A DNA stretch of 64,000 bases, taken from the NCBI GenBank assembly GCA_963749365.1, contig CAVVME010000003.1, positions 1,054,001 through 1,118,000 on the forward strand, in the 5' to 3' direction. Shown piece after piece: positions 17,015-24,869 of the stretch; position 1 is the first letter of the stretch; each line of letters starts with the position of its first letter. The translations under genes and the position numbers were made by a program. Source of the stretch: WHSW01 sp963749365. GTDB taxonomy: Bacteria; Actinomycetota; Thermoleophilia; Solirubrobacterales; 70-9. The notes beneath the pieces were generated by a model. That model was not told the origin of the DNA and did not search any database. It saw nothing but the letters and a program-made list of their open reading frames with translations.

Positions 17015-18385
17015 CTAATAGGCGCCGGTTCCGCGCAGGGTGACCGGGAGCGTCTCGGCGATGATCCGCAGGTCGCGCGACAAGGACAGGTTCTCGATGT
17101 AGTCGAGCTCGACCGCGAGCCGCTCGTGGAAGGTCAGCTCGCCGCGGCCGAAGACCTGCATCGGCCCGGTGATCCCCGGCTTGACGCTGAGTCGAAACCG
17201 ATGCTCCGGGCGGTAGCGCTCGACCAGCTCGATCTGCTCGGGTCGCGGGCCGACGATGCTCATCTCGCCGCGGAGGACGTTCCAGAGCTGGGGCAGCTCG
17301 TCGAGACTGAGCCGGCGCAGGACCCGCCCGACCCTGGTCACCCGCGGATCGTCGGAGAGCTTGAACACCGGCTCGCGGAGATCCTCGAGCCGGACCACGT
17401 CGCCGAGGCGGTCCTCCGCGTCGACGACCATGGTCCGGAACTTGCGCATCTCGAAGGGACGGCCGTCGAGTCCGGCCCGCGCCTGCGAGAAGAAGACCGG
17501 CCCCTTGGAGTCGAGACGGATCGAGAGCGCGATGATCGGCAACAGCGGCGCCGTCACCAACAGGCCCGCGGACGAGACGATGATGTCGAAGCCACGCTTG
17601 ATCATCGCCGTCGAGCGCGACGGGTCCCAGGTCTCGTACTCGAGCACCGGCAGGTCGGCGACGCGGGACAGCCGCACCGGGCCCGCGCGTCCGTGCAGGG
17701 GGGAGATGACGCTCAACTTGACCTGTCGCTCCCGGCACTCGGCGACCAATCCGCCGATCTCGCCGGGCTCCATCACATCGGAGGCGAAGATCACGCGGTC
17801 GACCTCGGTGACGATCTCCTCGAACGACCGCGGGGCTCCGTAGTCGACCAAGCGCAGGTGCATGTCGGGGAACAACTCGAGCTTGCGGCGGATCATCTCG
17901 GCCAGGTCGCCGGCGCCGAGCACCGTGGTCAGCTCGCGCGGCGTCGTCCGCCGCCAGATCCAGCGGGCCGCGCCGCGGCCGACCAGCGCCCCCGCGGTGG
18001 CGACCAGCCATCCGACCAGCGCCGCCGCCGGATCAACGGCTCCGGCGGGGGTCTGCGGCAGCAGCAGCGCCAGCATCGCGGTCCCGGCGCCCGCCCAGGC
18101 GGCGATCGCCGGCAGCTCGTCGATGGTCAGGTGACGGATCGCGGCGTGGTCGCGGTCGTAGAGACCGATCAGCTTCGCGAGCACGATCCAGGCCGGCAGC
18201 AGGACGAGGGCCCAGAAGGCCTCCGCGGTCGAGGTCGCGATCACGATGCTCGCCGCAACTGCCGCGATCAGGTCGGCGATCGCGAGCAGGCGGCGGCGCA
18301 GGGCGTCACGCCAGAAGCGAGGTTTGCGAACACGATCGCCGCCGCCCTGACCCACCGCGGCGGAAGGAGGACCTTCCTGGACCAT
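17015..18385 (-). CDS. Polyprenyl-phosphate sugar-1-phosphate transferase (WbaP/EpsE-type initiating enzyme)
   Basis: A 456-residue membrane enzyme. The N-terminal half has four hydrophobic spans (about 30-50, 54-72, 90-108, 120-138) then a Rossmann-like CoA-binding-type domain (TTVLGAGDLAEMIRRKL). The C-terminal catalytic domain follows the single re-entrant segment: AMIKRGFDIIVSSAGLLVTAPLLPIIALSIRLDSKGPVFFSQARAGLDGRPFEMRKFRTM, then LSLDELPQLWNVLRGEMSIVGPRPEQIELVERYRPEHRFRLSVKPGITGPMQVFGR. This is the enzyme that puts the first sugar-1-phosphate on undecaprenyl phosphate, starting the glycan made by the surrounding transferases. It diverges from the gene at 18493. Confidence 0.95.
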   Translation of the reverse strand: MVQEGPPSAAVGQGGGDRVRKPRFWRDALRRRLLAIADLIAAVAASIVIATSTAEAFWALVLLPAWIVLAKLIGLYDRDHAAIRHLTIDELPAIAAWAGAGTAMLALLLPQTPAGAVDPAAALVGWLVATAGALVGRGAARWIWRRTTPRELTTVLGAGDLAEMIRRKLELFPDMHLRLVDYGAPRSFEEIVTEVDRVIFASDVMEPGEIGGLVAECRERQVKLSVISPLHGRAGPVRLSRVADLPVLEYETWDPSRSTAMIKRGFDIIVSSAGLLVTAPLLPIIALSIRLDSKGPVFFSQARAGLDGRPFEMRKFRTMVVDAEDRLGDVVRLEDLREPVFKLSDDPRVTRVGRVLRRLSLDELPQLWNVLRGEMSIVGPRPEQIELVERYRPEHRFRLSVKPGITGPMQVFGRGELTFHERLAVELDYIENLSLSRDLRIIAETLPVTLRGTGAY

Positions 18386-18404
18386 CTGTAAAGCCTAGAT
18401 GGTC
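18380..18404. promoter_or_regulatory. 8-bp dyad over the start codon and -10 of the sugar phosphotransferase gene
   Basis: GACCATCT and AGATGGTC are perfect inverted repeats with a 9-nt centre. The dyad spans the minus-strand ATG 18385 and the -10 TAGGCT (18397-18392), which lies 6 nt before it. CATCTAGGCT also occurs at the promoter at 7453-7462. A repressor on this dyad would shut the initiating enzyme of the glycan; a 5'-end RNA hairpin is the alternative. Confidence 0.45.
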
Positions 18405-18492
18405 GATGCGAAGATGACGTCTGCCGGCGGCAGGCGCGGGATCGACGTGGCAGCCAGGCGGGCGGATCCGATCATCTACCCTCCCGGTCGTT

Positions 18493-19392
18493 TTGGCCAC
18501 TCCAACCGCCTTCTTGATCTGTGTCGAGCGCGGCAGGCTCGAGAGCGAAGCCGTCCTGCTGGTCGAAAGCCTGCGCGCCTGGGGCGGCGCCTGGAGCGAC
18601 TCGCCGGTGTACGCCTTCGCCCCGCGCCCCGGGTTCGAGCCCGAGCCGGCGACCGTCGAACGCCTCGAGGCCGCCGGCGCGACGATCGTCGCCGAGCCGC
18701 TGGTCGAGCGCTTCGCCGAGCTTCCCACCTTCAACAAGGTCGCCGTCTCGGCCTGGGCCGAGCGCGAGCTGGAGCACGAGATCCTCGTCTTCACCGACAC
18801 CGACACCGTCTTTCTCGGCGAGCCCGCGGAGCTCGGCGGCGGAGAGTGGCTGGCGGCAATGCGCCCGGTCGACCGGCGGATCGCGGGATCCCGCGGCAAG
18901 GGCAAGAACGAGCCGTTCTGGCGCCGTATGTACGCCGAGCTCGACGTCGACGAGCGGCCGTTCGTCGAGACCGCGGTCGGCCAGATGCGGATCCGCGCCT
19001 ACTGGAACAGCGGCCTGCTCGGGGTCCGGCGCAGCGCGGGGCTGTTCAACGCCTGGGAGGACGCGCTGGGGCGCCTCTTCGACGCCGGGATCGTGCAGAA
19101 GCGCTGGCCGCAGTTCATGGACCAGCTGAGCTGGGCCGGGGTGACCGCCGACCTTCGCGACCGGGTCAGGATTCTCTCGCCCGCGTACAACTACCCGCTT
19201 CGTCACCGCCAGGCGCTGCCCGCCGACGCTCGAGAGCTCGACCTCCCGGGCATCGTCCACCTCCACTACCGGCTCTGGTTTCACCTCCCCGGCGCGCTCG
19301 AGCAGGTCGGTCCCGCGTTCGACCCCTCCGGCGATCGCTATCGCTGGCTGGCGGCCCGGCTGCCGCTCGAGCCGGTCGTCGACTCAGCCTGA
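18493..19392 (+). CDS. GT-A-fold glycosyltransferase (GT8-like)
   Basis: A 299-residue protein. It begins with a strand-helix-strand unit (AFLICVERGRLESEAVLLVESLRAWGG), has the metal-binding DxD in ILVFTDTDTVFLGEP (residues about 97-111), and later YWNSGLLGVRRSAGLFNAWEDAL, an acceptor-loop pattern of nucleotide-sugar transferases. DLPGIVHLHYRLWFH supplies late histidines often used in metal binding. The TTG start at 18493 follows TACCCT by 10 nt. Its end overlaps the opposing O-antigen ligase-like gene by 9 bp. Family assignment beyond the GT-A fold is tentative. Confidence 0.7.
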   Translation: MATPTAFLICVERGRLESEAVLLVESLRAWGGAWSDSPVYAFAPRPGFEPEPATVERLEAAGATIVAEPLVERFAELPTFNKVAVSAWAERELEHEILVFTDTDTVFLGEPAELGGGEWLAAMRPVDRRIAGSRGKGKNEPFWRRMYAELDVDERPFVETAVGQMRIRAYWNSGLLGVRRSAGLFNAWEDALGRLFDAGIVQKRWPQFMDQLSWAGVTADLRDRVRILSPAYNYPLRHRQALPADARELDLPGIVHLHYRLWFHLPGALEQVGPAFDPSGDRYRWLAARLPLEPVVDSA

Positions 19393-21324
19393 GCTCGGGT
19401 AGTCCGCGTCGAAGAACGGGTCGAGTGGGTTCAGCTCGCGCGCCCGGAGCAGGCTGCGGCGGGACCCGGAGAGGTCCCCCTCGGTGAACTGAAGGCGGGA
19501 GAGGAGCAGGTAGAGCTCGAAGTCCCGTGGGGCCCGCTCGATCGCCTCCTGCATCGACTCGAGCGCGGCCGCGTCCTCACCGGCACGCTCGTAGAGCAGC
19601 GCGAGCTGAGTGCGTGGCTCAGCCGACCACGGCTCGAGATCGCGGGCGTCCGCCGCGGCCTCGATCGCCGCTTCGAGGTCACCTTGCGACGCCGCGTCGC
19701 GACTCGACTCGAGCGACCGGTCGGCGAGCAGCAGCAAGCCGGCGGCGCAGATCGCGATCCAGGCGACGAGCAGGACCGAGACGCCGCCGGCGAACCGGCG
19801 CCGGCTCCGGGCTTCGCCCGCGGGCGGTCGGGGCGAATCGCCGTTCGCCTTCGGCAGGGTCGCCGGCCCGACCAGCAGCGCCACCGCGACCACGGCGAGC
19901 ACGAAGACCGCAGGCAGATCCCAGGTCCAGTCGACCGCCGCGGCGAGCACACCGACCGTGAGCACGCCGACGACGACGCCCAGCTCAGGCGCCCAGCGGG
20001 GGGCTCGGCGCCGCCTGACGGCGGTGACGACCGCGGTTGCGAAGAAGCCGACCACGAGGGCGAACCCGGCGAGGCCAAGCTCGGCGAGGCTCTCGAAGGC
20101 GAGCGAGTGGGCGCGGGTGGCGATCAGCTGGTACTCGCGATGCTCGAGCCAGTAGGGACCGTAGCCGCCCGAGCCCTGGCCGCCGAGCGGTGCCTCGGCG
20201 AATGCATCGATCGCGGTCTCCCAGAACTGGTAACGGCCACTGCCTCCGCTGCTCAGGAAGCGGTCTCGCCCGAGGCGGATCTCGTCCGAGGTCGGCGGCG
20301 CCTTGAAGGTCTCGAAGCGCTCGACCGGGTCGGCCGCCACGATCGCCGCCAGCAGACCCGCGACCACGACCGCGAGCGCGATCCGGCGCGTCCGGGGCGA
20401 GGTCCTGGCCTCAGCGAGATTGCCGAAAGGCCGGTCGAGCGCATAGCGGACGAGCCCGGTCAGCGCGACGGCGGCCAGGGTGAGCAGCAGCACCGCGCCG
20501 GCCTCCGAATCGGCCGCACGGGTGCCCGGGTTCTCGAACAGATCGTCGCGGCCGCTTGCCAGCAGGGCGAGGACGGTGCCGGCGATGACCCCGAGGGCCG
20601 TGTTGAGGATCAGCGCCAAGCGCTTGGGCCCGAACGCGACCAGGGCCGCGAACCCGAGCCCGGCGGCGACGATCCCGCCGCGCGAGTCGGTCGCCCAGAG
20701 CGCGAGGACGACCGCGGGCAGCGCCGCGACAGCCAGCGCGCGGCCGAGACGGCTCGACCCGGCGGCGCCGATCCAGCCGAGCAGCACGACCGCGGTGGCC
20801 ATCGCCGCGGCGAGCCCGTTCCAATAGCCGATCGGGTAGGTGAGCCGGCCGCCGGCCGCCGGCAACACCTCGCGCAACTCCGCGTCCGGGTTGCCGAACA
20901 CGCCCGGCTCGAAGCGGGCGAGGAGCGCGATCGCCGCCACCATCACCAGCCCGATCGCCAGGCCCCGGAGCCACGCCCCGGCCCCGGCGGGGCGCGAGCC
21001 GACCACCACGAGCACGAAGACACCGACGTAGGCGAGGGCGCGGACGACGTCCTCGAAGGCGATGCCGTTGTCGGCGGCCCAGGCGATCGAGAGCCCGGTC
21101 AACCCGGCGAAGCCGCCGATCATCAGCCCGGCCACGGTCGCCGACCCCGGAACGGCCGAGAGGGGCAAGGCGCCGGTCGCGAGGCCGATCACGACGGTCC
21201 CCCAGACCAGCGCCGCGGTCGCCGCGTAGGCGGTCGGCGCGAACCCGCCCTCGGCGAGGGCGAGGCCGGCGAGCCCGAGCGCAACCGCAGCCGTGATCAC
21301 GTGCTCTAGCCTTAGGAGGTGCAT
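19384..21324 (-). CDS. O-antigen ligase/polymerase-like membrane protein with C-terminal TPRs
   Basis: A 646-residue protein with about 11-12 hydrophobic spans over residues 1-480 and the Wzy_C/WaaL-type region: the SGGSGRYQFWETAIDAFAEAPLGGQGSGGYGPYWL loop, then RAHSLAFESLAELGLAGFALVVGFF, where the conserved Arg-x-His and glycine-rich segment sit. After a further span (FAGGVSVLLVAWIAICAAGLLLLA), residues 540-646 form TPR-like helices (GDLEAAIEAAADARDLEPWSAEPRTQLALLYERAGEDAAALESMQEAI). It should polymerise or ligate exported glycan on the outer face. ATG 21324 lacks a ribosome site; GTG 21300 is an alternative. Confidence 0.85.
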   Translation of the reverse strand: MHLLRLEHVITAAVALGLAGLALAEGGFAPTAYAATAALVWGTVVIGLATGALPLSAVPGSATVAGLMIGGFAGLTGLSIAWAADNGIAFEDVVRALAYVGVFVLVVVGSRPAGAGAWLRGLAIGLVMVAAIALLARFEPGVFGNPDAELREVLPAAGGRLTYPIGYWNGLAAAMATAVVLLGWIGAAGSSRLGRALAVAALPAVVLALWATDSRGGIVAAGLGFAALVAFGPKRLALILNTALGVIAGTVLALLASGRDDLFENPGTRAADSEAGAVLLLTLAAVALTGLVRYALDRPFGNLAEARTSPRTRRIALAVVVAGLLAAIVAADPVERFETFKAPPTSDEIRLGRDRFLSSGGSGRYQFWETAIDAFAEAPLGGQGSGGYGPYWLEHREYQLIATRAHSLAFESLAELGLAGFALVVGFFATAVVTAVRRRRAPRWAPELGVVVGVLTVGVLAAAVDWTWDLPAVFVLAVVAVALLVGPATLPKANGDSPRPPAGEARSRRRFAGGVSVLLVAWIAICAAGLLLLADRSLESSRDAASQGDLEAAIEAAADARDLEPWSAEPRTQLALLYERAGEDAAALESMQEAIERAPRDFELYLLLSRLQFTEGDLSGSRRSLLRARELNPLDPFFDADYPSSG

Positions 21325-21387
21325 CGGATGGCGGCGCCGGCAGTTGTTACGCTGGCCCGGGGTTCAACGAAGGAAGGGCGACGAGGG

Positions 21388-21999
21388 ATGAGGCAAGGCA
21401 GGAAGTCTAAGACCGTGGTCGTACTCGGCTGTTCACTGCTCGTGTTCGCCGGCTGCCTGGCGATAGCGCCGGGATTCGCAGCGGCCCAGGCAGCACCCGA
21501 CGAGTACACGCCGGGGGAGCTCCCAGATCCTGACAGCGACGATCCGGGGGCCGCGGCCGGCGGCTCCTCGGGCTCCGGCGACGACGACTCCGGCTCGGCC
21601 CCCCCGCCGGTGACCCCGGCTCCGAGCGACTCCGGCTCCGACCCGAGCGCGACCGCGCCGGTTACCGAGGGCGGGGGCAACTCGGGGGACGAGAGCGGCG
21701 GCGGCGGCGGCAAGGGTGAGGACAAGGGCGGGAACAACGGCGAGGGCCAAGGCTCGGGCGCGAACGACCGCGACCGCGCGGGCGGCAGCTCGAAGCCCGA
21801 TGGCGCGACACCCGCCCTGACCTCGAGCTCGTCCGACGACGGCGGCGCGCCGGTGCTGCTGATCGTGCTCGCTGTCGTCGCGGCCGTCTGCACCGGGCTC
21901 GCGATCTGGCGGATGCGGCGCGGTGACGTCGCCGATCGGGAGGCCGCCCAGGCCCAGAGCGGCGGTGGTCGAGTGCACGGCGAGACAAGCTCGCTCTGA
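21388..21999 (+). CDS. Secreted Ser/Gly/Asp-rich single-pass membrane protein of unknown function
   Basis: A 203-residue protein: signal peptide (KTVVVLGCSLLVFAGCLAIAPGFAAAQA), then about 120 residues of low-complexity Ser, Gly, Asp, Pro and Asn, then one hydrophobic span (PVLLIVLAVVAAVCTGLAIW) and a basic cytoplasmic end RMRRGDVADREA. There is no LPxTG sorting signal. The architecture suits a stalk spanning the cell wall. ATG 21388 follows GAAGGAAGGGCGACGAGGG and gives a normal signal peptide; GTG 21319, 6 nt after TAGCCT, would add 23 residues. A -10-like TACGCT lies at 21348-21353. It precedes the glycosidase-like gene; function unknown. Confidence 0.72.
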   Translation: MRQGRKSKTVVVLGCSLLVFAGCLAIAPGFAAAQAAPDEYTPGELPDPDSDDPGAAAGGSSGSGDDDSGSAPPPVTPAPSDSGSDPSATAPVTEGGGNSGDESGGGGGKGEDKGGNNGEGQGSGANDRDRAGGSSKPDGATPALTSSSSDDGGAPVLLIVLAVVAAVCTGLAIWRMRRGDVADREAAQAQSGGGRVHGETSSL

Positions 22000-22118
22000 C
22001 CCCTGACCGCGGTCTGCGAGCGACGAAGTCGCTCGCGCGGCGCAGCTTTCGGTTCGCCGCGGTGTTCTTGGGTACTTCGGGCAAAGGCAGAGGACAAGAC
22101 GGAGGTAGGACGATCTGC

Positions 22119-23315
22119 ATGTCGCATCAACTCGGCCGCAGGGCCAAGAACCGACCAGCCAGTCTCGCTCGCAGGGGCGTTCGCTACCCTGGCGCGCTCG
22201 TGATCGCCAGGTGGAGACGAGCCGGCTTGGCCATCGCCGCGACCGCGGCCATGGCACTGACCGCGGCGGCAGCGGCAGGCGCCGCGGTGCCGAAGACCTT
22301 CTACGGCATCGTCCCGCAGGCGTCGCTGACGGACGCCGACTTCGAGCGCATGGAGGAGGGCAGGGTCGGGACCCTGCGCTTCGAGCTCTACTGGGCGGGC
22401 GTCGACCGGACGGCGGCCGCCGATGACTACAACTGGTCGGGCCCGGACGCGACCGTCGCCAACGCCGCGAGCCACGGGGTGCAGCCGCTTCCCTTCGTCT
22501 ACAGCACCCCGACCTGGGTCGCGAACGGGCTCGACGGCTTCAACTGCGGCGACGCGACCTGCGCGCCCTACGCGCCGAAGAGCCGCGCCGCGCTCGATGC
22601 CTGGTCGGCCTTCCTCGGCGAGGCCGTCCGCCGCTACGGTCCCGGCGGCGAGTTCTGGGCCGAGAACCCGACGATTCCCCAGATGCCGATCCGCAACTGG
22701 CAGTTGCTCAACGAGCAGAACTCGCCCACCTTCTACAAGCCGAAGCCGAACGTGAAGGCGTACGCGAAGGTGCTCGCGGCCGGGCATGACGCGATCGCCG
22801 CCGAGGACCCGGGCGCCAAGGTAGTCCTGGGCGGCATGTTCCAGACCCCTCTGCAGGGCCGCAAGCCCGCGATCGAGGCCTGGAACTACCTCGAGAAGCT
22901 GTACAAGGTGAAGGGCGCGAAGAAGTCGTTCGACGGCGTCGCAGCCCATCCCTACGCGCCGAAGATGAAGACCGTTATCGACGTGATCGAGCTGTTCCGG
23001 GACGAGATGAAGGACGCCCGCGACAAGCAAACCGGGCTCTGGATCACCGAGCTCGGTTGGGCGTCGGGCGGGCCGAAGCACCCGCTCAACCGCGGCAAGT
23101 CCGGTCAGGCGCAGCGGCTCAAGGAGGCGTTCAAGTACTTCAAGCGCAAGCGGGGCAAGCTCCACGTACAGACCGTGAACTGGTACTCGTGGCGCGACAA
23201 CCCGGACTCCGGGGTCGGGCTCTGCACCTGGTGTCCGGACTCGGGCCTGTTCACCCAGTCGCTGGCGCCGAAGCCGTCTTGGGACGCGTTCACCAAGTTC
23301 ACCGGCGGAAACTGA
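22119..23315 (+). CDS. Secreted glycoside-hydrolase-like (clan A TIM-barrel) protein
   Basis: With ATG 22119 (GGAGGTAGGA upstream) the protein has 398 residues. A long basic stretch precedes a hydrophobic signal (AGLAIAATAAMALTAAAAAGAA). The mature part resembles GH39/GH5-type barrels: GTLRFELYWAGVD, NWQLLNEQNSPTFYKPKP with the acid/base Glu199 in an NE pair, GVAAHPYAPKM, and the nucleophile-type Glu311 in GLWITELGWASG. The 112-residue spacing of the two glutamates fits clan A. GTG 22200, 9 nt after TACCCT, is a rival leaderless start that directly precedes the signal. It may trim or remodel the exported polysaccharide. The substrate is unknown. Confidence 0.78.
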   Translation: MSHQLGRRAKNRPASLARRGVRYPGALVIARWRRAGLAIAATAAMALTAAAAAGAAVPKTFYGIVPQASLTDADFERMEEGRVGTLRFELYWAGVDRTAAADDYNWSGPDATVANAASHGVQPLPFVYSTPTWVANGLDGFNCGDATCAPYAPKSRAALDAWSAFLGEAVRRYGPGGEFWAENPTIPQMPIRNWQLLNEQNSPTFYKPKPNVKAYAKVLAAGHDAIAAEDPGAKVVLGGMFQTPLQGRKPAIEAWNYLEKLYKVKGAKKSFDGVAAHPYAPKMKTVIDVIELFRDEMKDARDKQTGLWITELGWASGGPKHPLNRGKSGQAQRLKEAFKYFKRKRGKLHVQTVNWYSWRDNPDSGVGLCTWCPDSGLFTQSLAPKPSWDAFTKFTGGN

Positions 23316-23316
23316 A

Positions 23317-23610
23317 TCAGCGCCGGCGAACGGCGAGCGAGCCGCCCGCCATCGCGGGCAGGATGACGACCGTGTCGGCATCCGCTACCGGGGTCTCGAG
23401 CCCGGCGAGCACCCTGACGTCCTCGTCGTTGAGATAGACGTTGACGTAGCGGTTCAGCGCCCCGTCGTCGGCGAAGAGCTGGTCGCGGGTCTCGGGATGG
23501 CTCTCGGCGAGCGCCGCCAGGACCTCGCCGACGGTCGCGCCGGAGGTCTCGATCTCGGGCTCCCCGTCGGTTCGGGCGCGCAGAACCGGTGGGATCTTCA
23601 CCGTCGGCAT
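23317..23610 (-). CDS. CysO/MoaD/ThiS-type ubiquitin-like sulfur carrier with C-terminal extension
   Basis: A 97-residue beta-grasp protein very like M. tuberculosis CysO: TVKIPPVLRARTDGEPEIETSGATVGEVLAALAE, RYVNVYLNDEDVRVLAGLETPVADADTVVILPAMAGG. The functional diglycine is at residues 89-90, but the chain continues with SLAVRRR instead of ending there. In the family the terminal Gly carboxylate is adenylated by MoeZ and turned into a thiocarboxylate that CysM uses to make cysteine, so this tail would have to be removed first, as JAMM proteases do for some relatives. The gene starts 5 bp after the MoeZ-like gene. Confidence 0.9.
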   Translation of the reverse strand: MPTVKIPPVLRARTDGEPEIETSGATVGEVLAALAESHPETRDQLFADDGALNRYVNVYLNDEDVRVLAGLETPVADADTVVILPAMAGGSLAVRRR

Positions 23611-23615
23611 GGCGG

Positions 23616-24797
23616 CTATGCCGGGGAAGGCTCGCGAGCGGGGGCGCCGCAGAAGAGCTCGTAGTCCGGGAACCTGCCCATCTCCTCGGGCACGATCTCG
23701 GGCGCGTGATCGCCGCAGATCGGGCACTCGGGGTCGCGCTTCACCTTCAGCTCGGTGAACCGGGTGCCGAGCGACTCGTAGAGCAGCAGCCGGCCGATCA
23801 GCGGCTCGCCGATCCCGGCCGCCAGCTTGATCACCTCGTTGGCCTGCAGCATGCCCATCACGCCGGCCATCACGCCGAGAACGCCGTTGGCGCCGCAGCT
23901 CGGCGCCAGCTCGGGTGGCGGCGGGACCGGGTACAGGCAGCGGTAGCAGGGGCCCTCGTAGGGCATGAAGGTCGAGATCTGGCCGTCGAAGCCGAGGATC
24001 GAGGCGGAGACGACCGGCTTGCGCAGCCGCACCGAGGCGTCGTTGAGCAGGTACCGGGTGGGGAAGTTGTCGGCCCCGTCGACGATCACGTCGTAGGGCT
24101 CGAGCAGCTCGATGATGTTGCCGGCGTCGAGGCGGGTGTCGTGCTCGACCACGCGCACGTCGGGGTTCAGGCCCTCGATCGCAACTCGGGCGGAGGCGGT
24201 CTTCGCGATCCCGACCCGCTCGGTGCTGTGGATCACCTGACGCTGCAGGTTCGACGCGTCGACGACGTCGTCATCGACGATCCCCAGCGTGCCGATTCCG
24301 GCGGCGGCGAGGTAGAGGGCCGCCGGCGCGCCGAGGCCGCCGGCACCGAGCAGCAGCACCTTGGCGTCCAGCAGCCTGAGCTGACCGTCGACACCGACCT
24401 CGGGCAACAGCGTGTGGCGCGAGTAGCGCATCCGCTGCTCGGCGGTCAGCCCCGACTCGCTCTCCGTCGCGAGTCCGGCCTGCTCCCAGGCTGTGATCCC
24501 ACCCTCGATCACGGCGACGTTTCCGTAGCCGAGCCGCTCGAGCTCGTCCGCCATCCGCGCCGAGCGGTTATCGGTCCGGCAGTAGAGCAGCAGGCGCTCG
24601 GATGCGTCGGGAGCGAGCTCGTCGATCCTCTCCACCAGCTCGCCCTGCGGGACGTGGATCGCCCCGCCGAGGTGGGAGTCATCCCACTCGTTCTGCTCGC
24701 GGACGTCGATCAGCTGCGCCCCGGCGCCGATCTGCTCGCGCGCCGCCTCGAGCGACAGCATCTCGACCCGCTGCTTGAGCTCGTCGATCGCGCTCAC
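23616..24797 (-). CDS. MoeZ/MoeB-like E1 adenylyltransferase with N-terminal rhodanese domain
   Basis: A 393-residue enzyme. Residues 10-110 are a rhodanese domain with the persulfide cysteine in YCRTDNRSA (Cys73). Residues 120-393 are the ThiF/MoeB E1 domain: RYSRHTLLPEVGVDGQ, nucleotide loop GAGGLGAP (151-158), IVDDDVVDASNLQRQ, DGADNFPTRYLLND, and zinc pairs Cys284/Cys287 and Cys358/Cys361. It activates the C-terminal glycine of the carrier encoded next and hands it sulfur. In M. tuberculosis MoeZ the rhodanese is at the C-terminus; here the order is inverted. GTG 24797 has AGGAG 8 nt upstream. Confidence 0.92.
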   Translation of the reverse strand: MSAIDELKQRVEMLSLEAAREQIGAGAQLIDVREQNEWDDSHLGGAIHVPQGELVERIDELAPDASERLLLYCRTDNRSARMADELERLGYGNVAVIEGGITAWEQAGLATESESGLTAEQRMRYSRHTLLPEVGVDGQLRLLDAKVLLLGAGGLGAPAALYLAAAGIGTLGIVDDDVVDASNLQRQVIHSTERVGIAKTASARVAIEGLNPDVRVVEHDTRLDAGNIIELLEPYDVIVDGADNFPTRYLLNDASVRLRKPVVSASILGFDGQISTFMPYEGPCYRCLYPVPPPPELAPSCGANGVLGVMAGVMGMLQANEVIKLAAGIGEPLIGRLLLYESLGTRFTELKVKRDPECPICGDHAPEIVPEEMGRFPDYELFCGAPAREPSPA

Positions 24798-24836
24798 GTC
24801 GAAATCTCCTAATCCCGATCGGAAATCAAGTCTTTA

Positions 24837-24851
24837 CTTCAGAAAGTGTAG
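24837..24851 (-). promoter_or_regulatory. moeZ-cysO promoter element shared with cysM
   Basis: Minus strand CTACACTTTCTGAAG, identical to the element before cysM (2280-2294) except for one base. With TACACT as -10, transcription would start about 40 nt before GTG 24797, leaving room for its AGGAG site. The coincidence of sequence and pathway supports co-regulation. Confidence 0.55.
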
Positions 24852-24869
24852 CAACGCGGCCGCCCGCGC

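Noticed and set aside
19684..21309. 541-codon plus-strand open frame
   Set aside because: Antisense to the O-antigen ligase-like gene; composition is typical of reversed Ala/Leu/Val-rich membrane protein codons.
21388..21999. Sortase-anchored (LPxTG) wall protein
   Set aside because: No LPxTG-type motif precedes the C-terminal span, so plain membrane anchoring is more likely.
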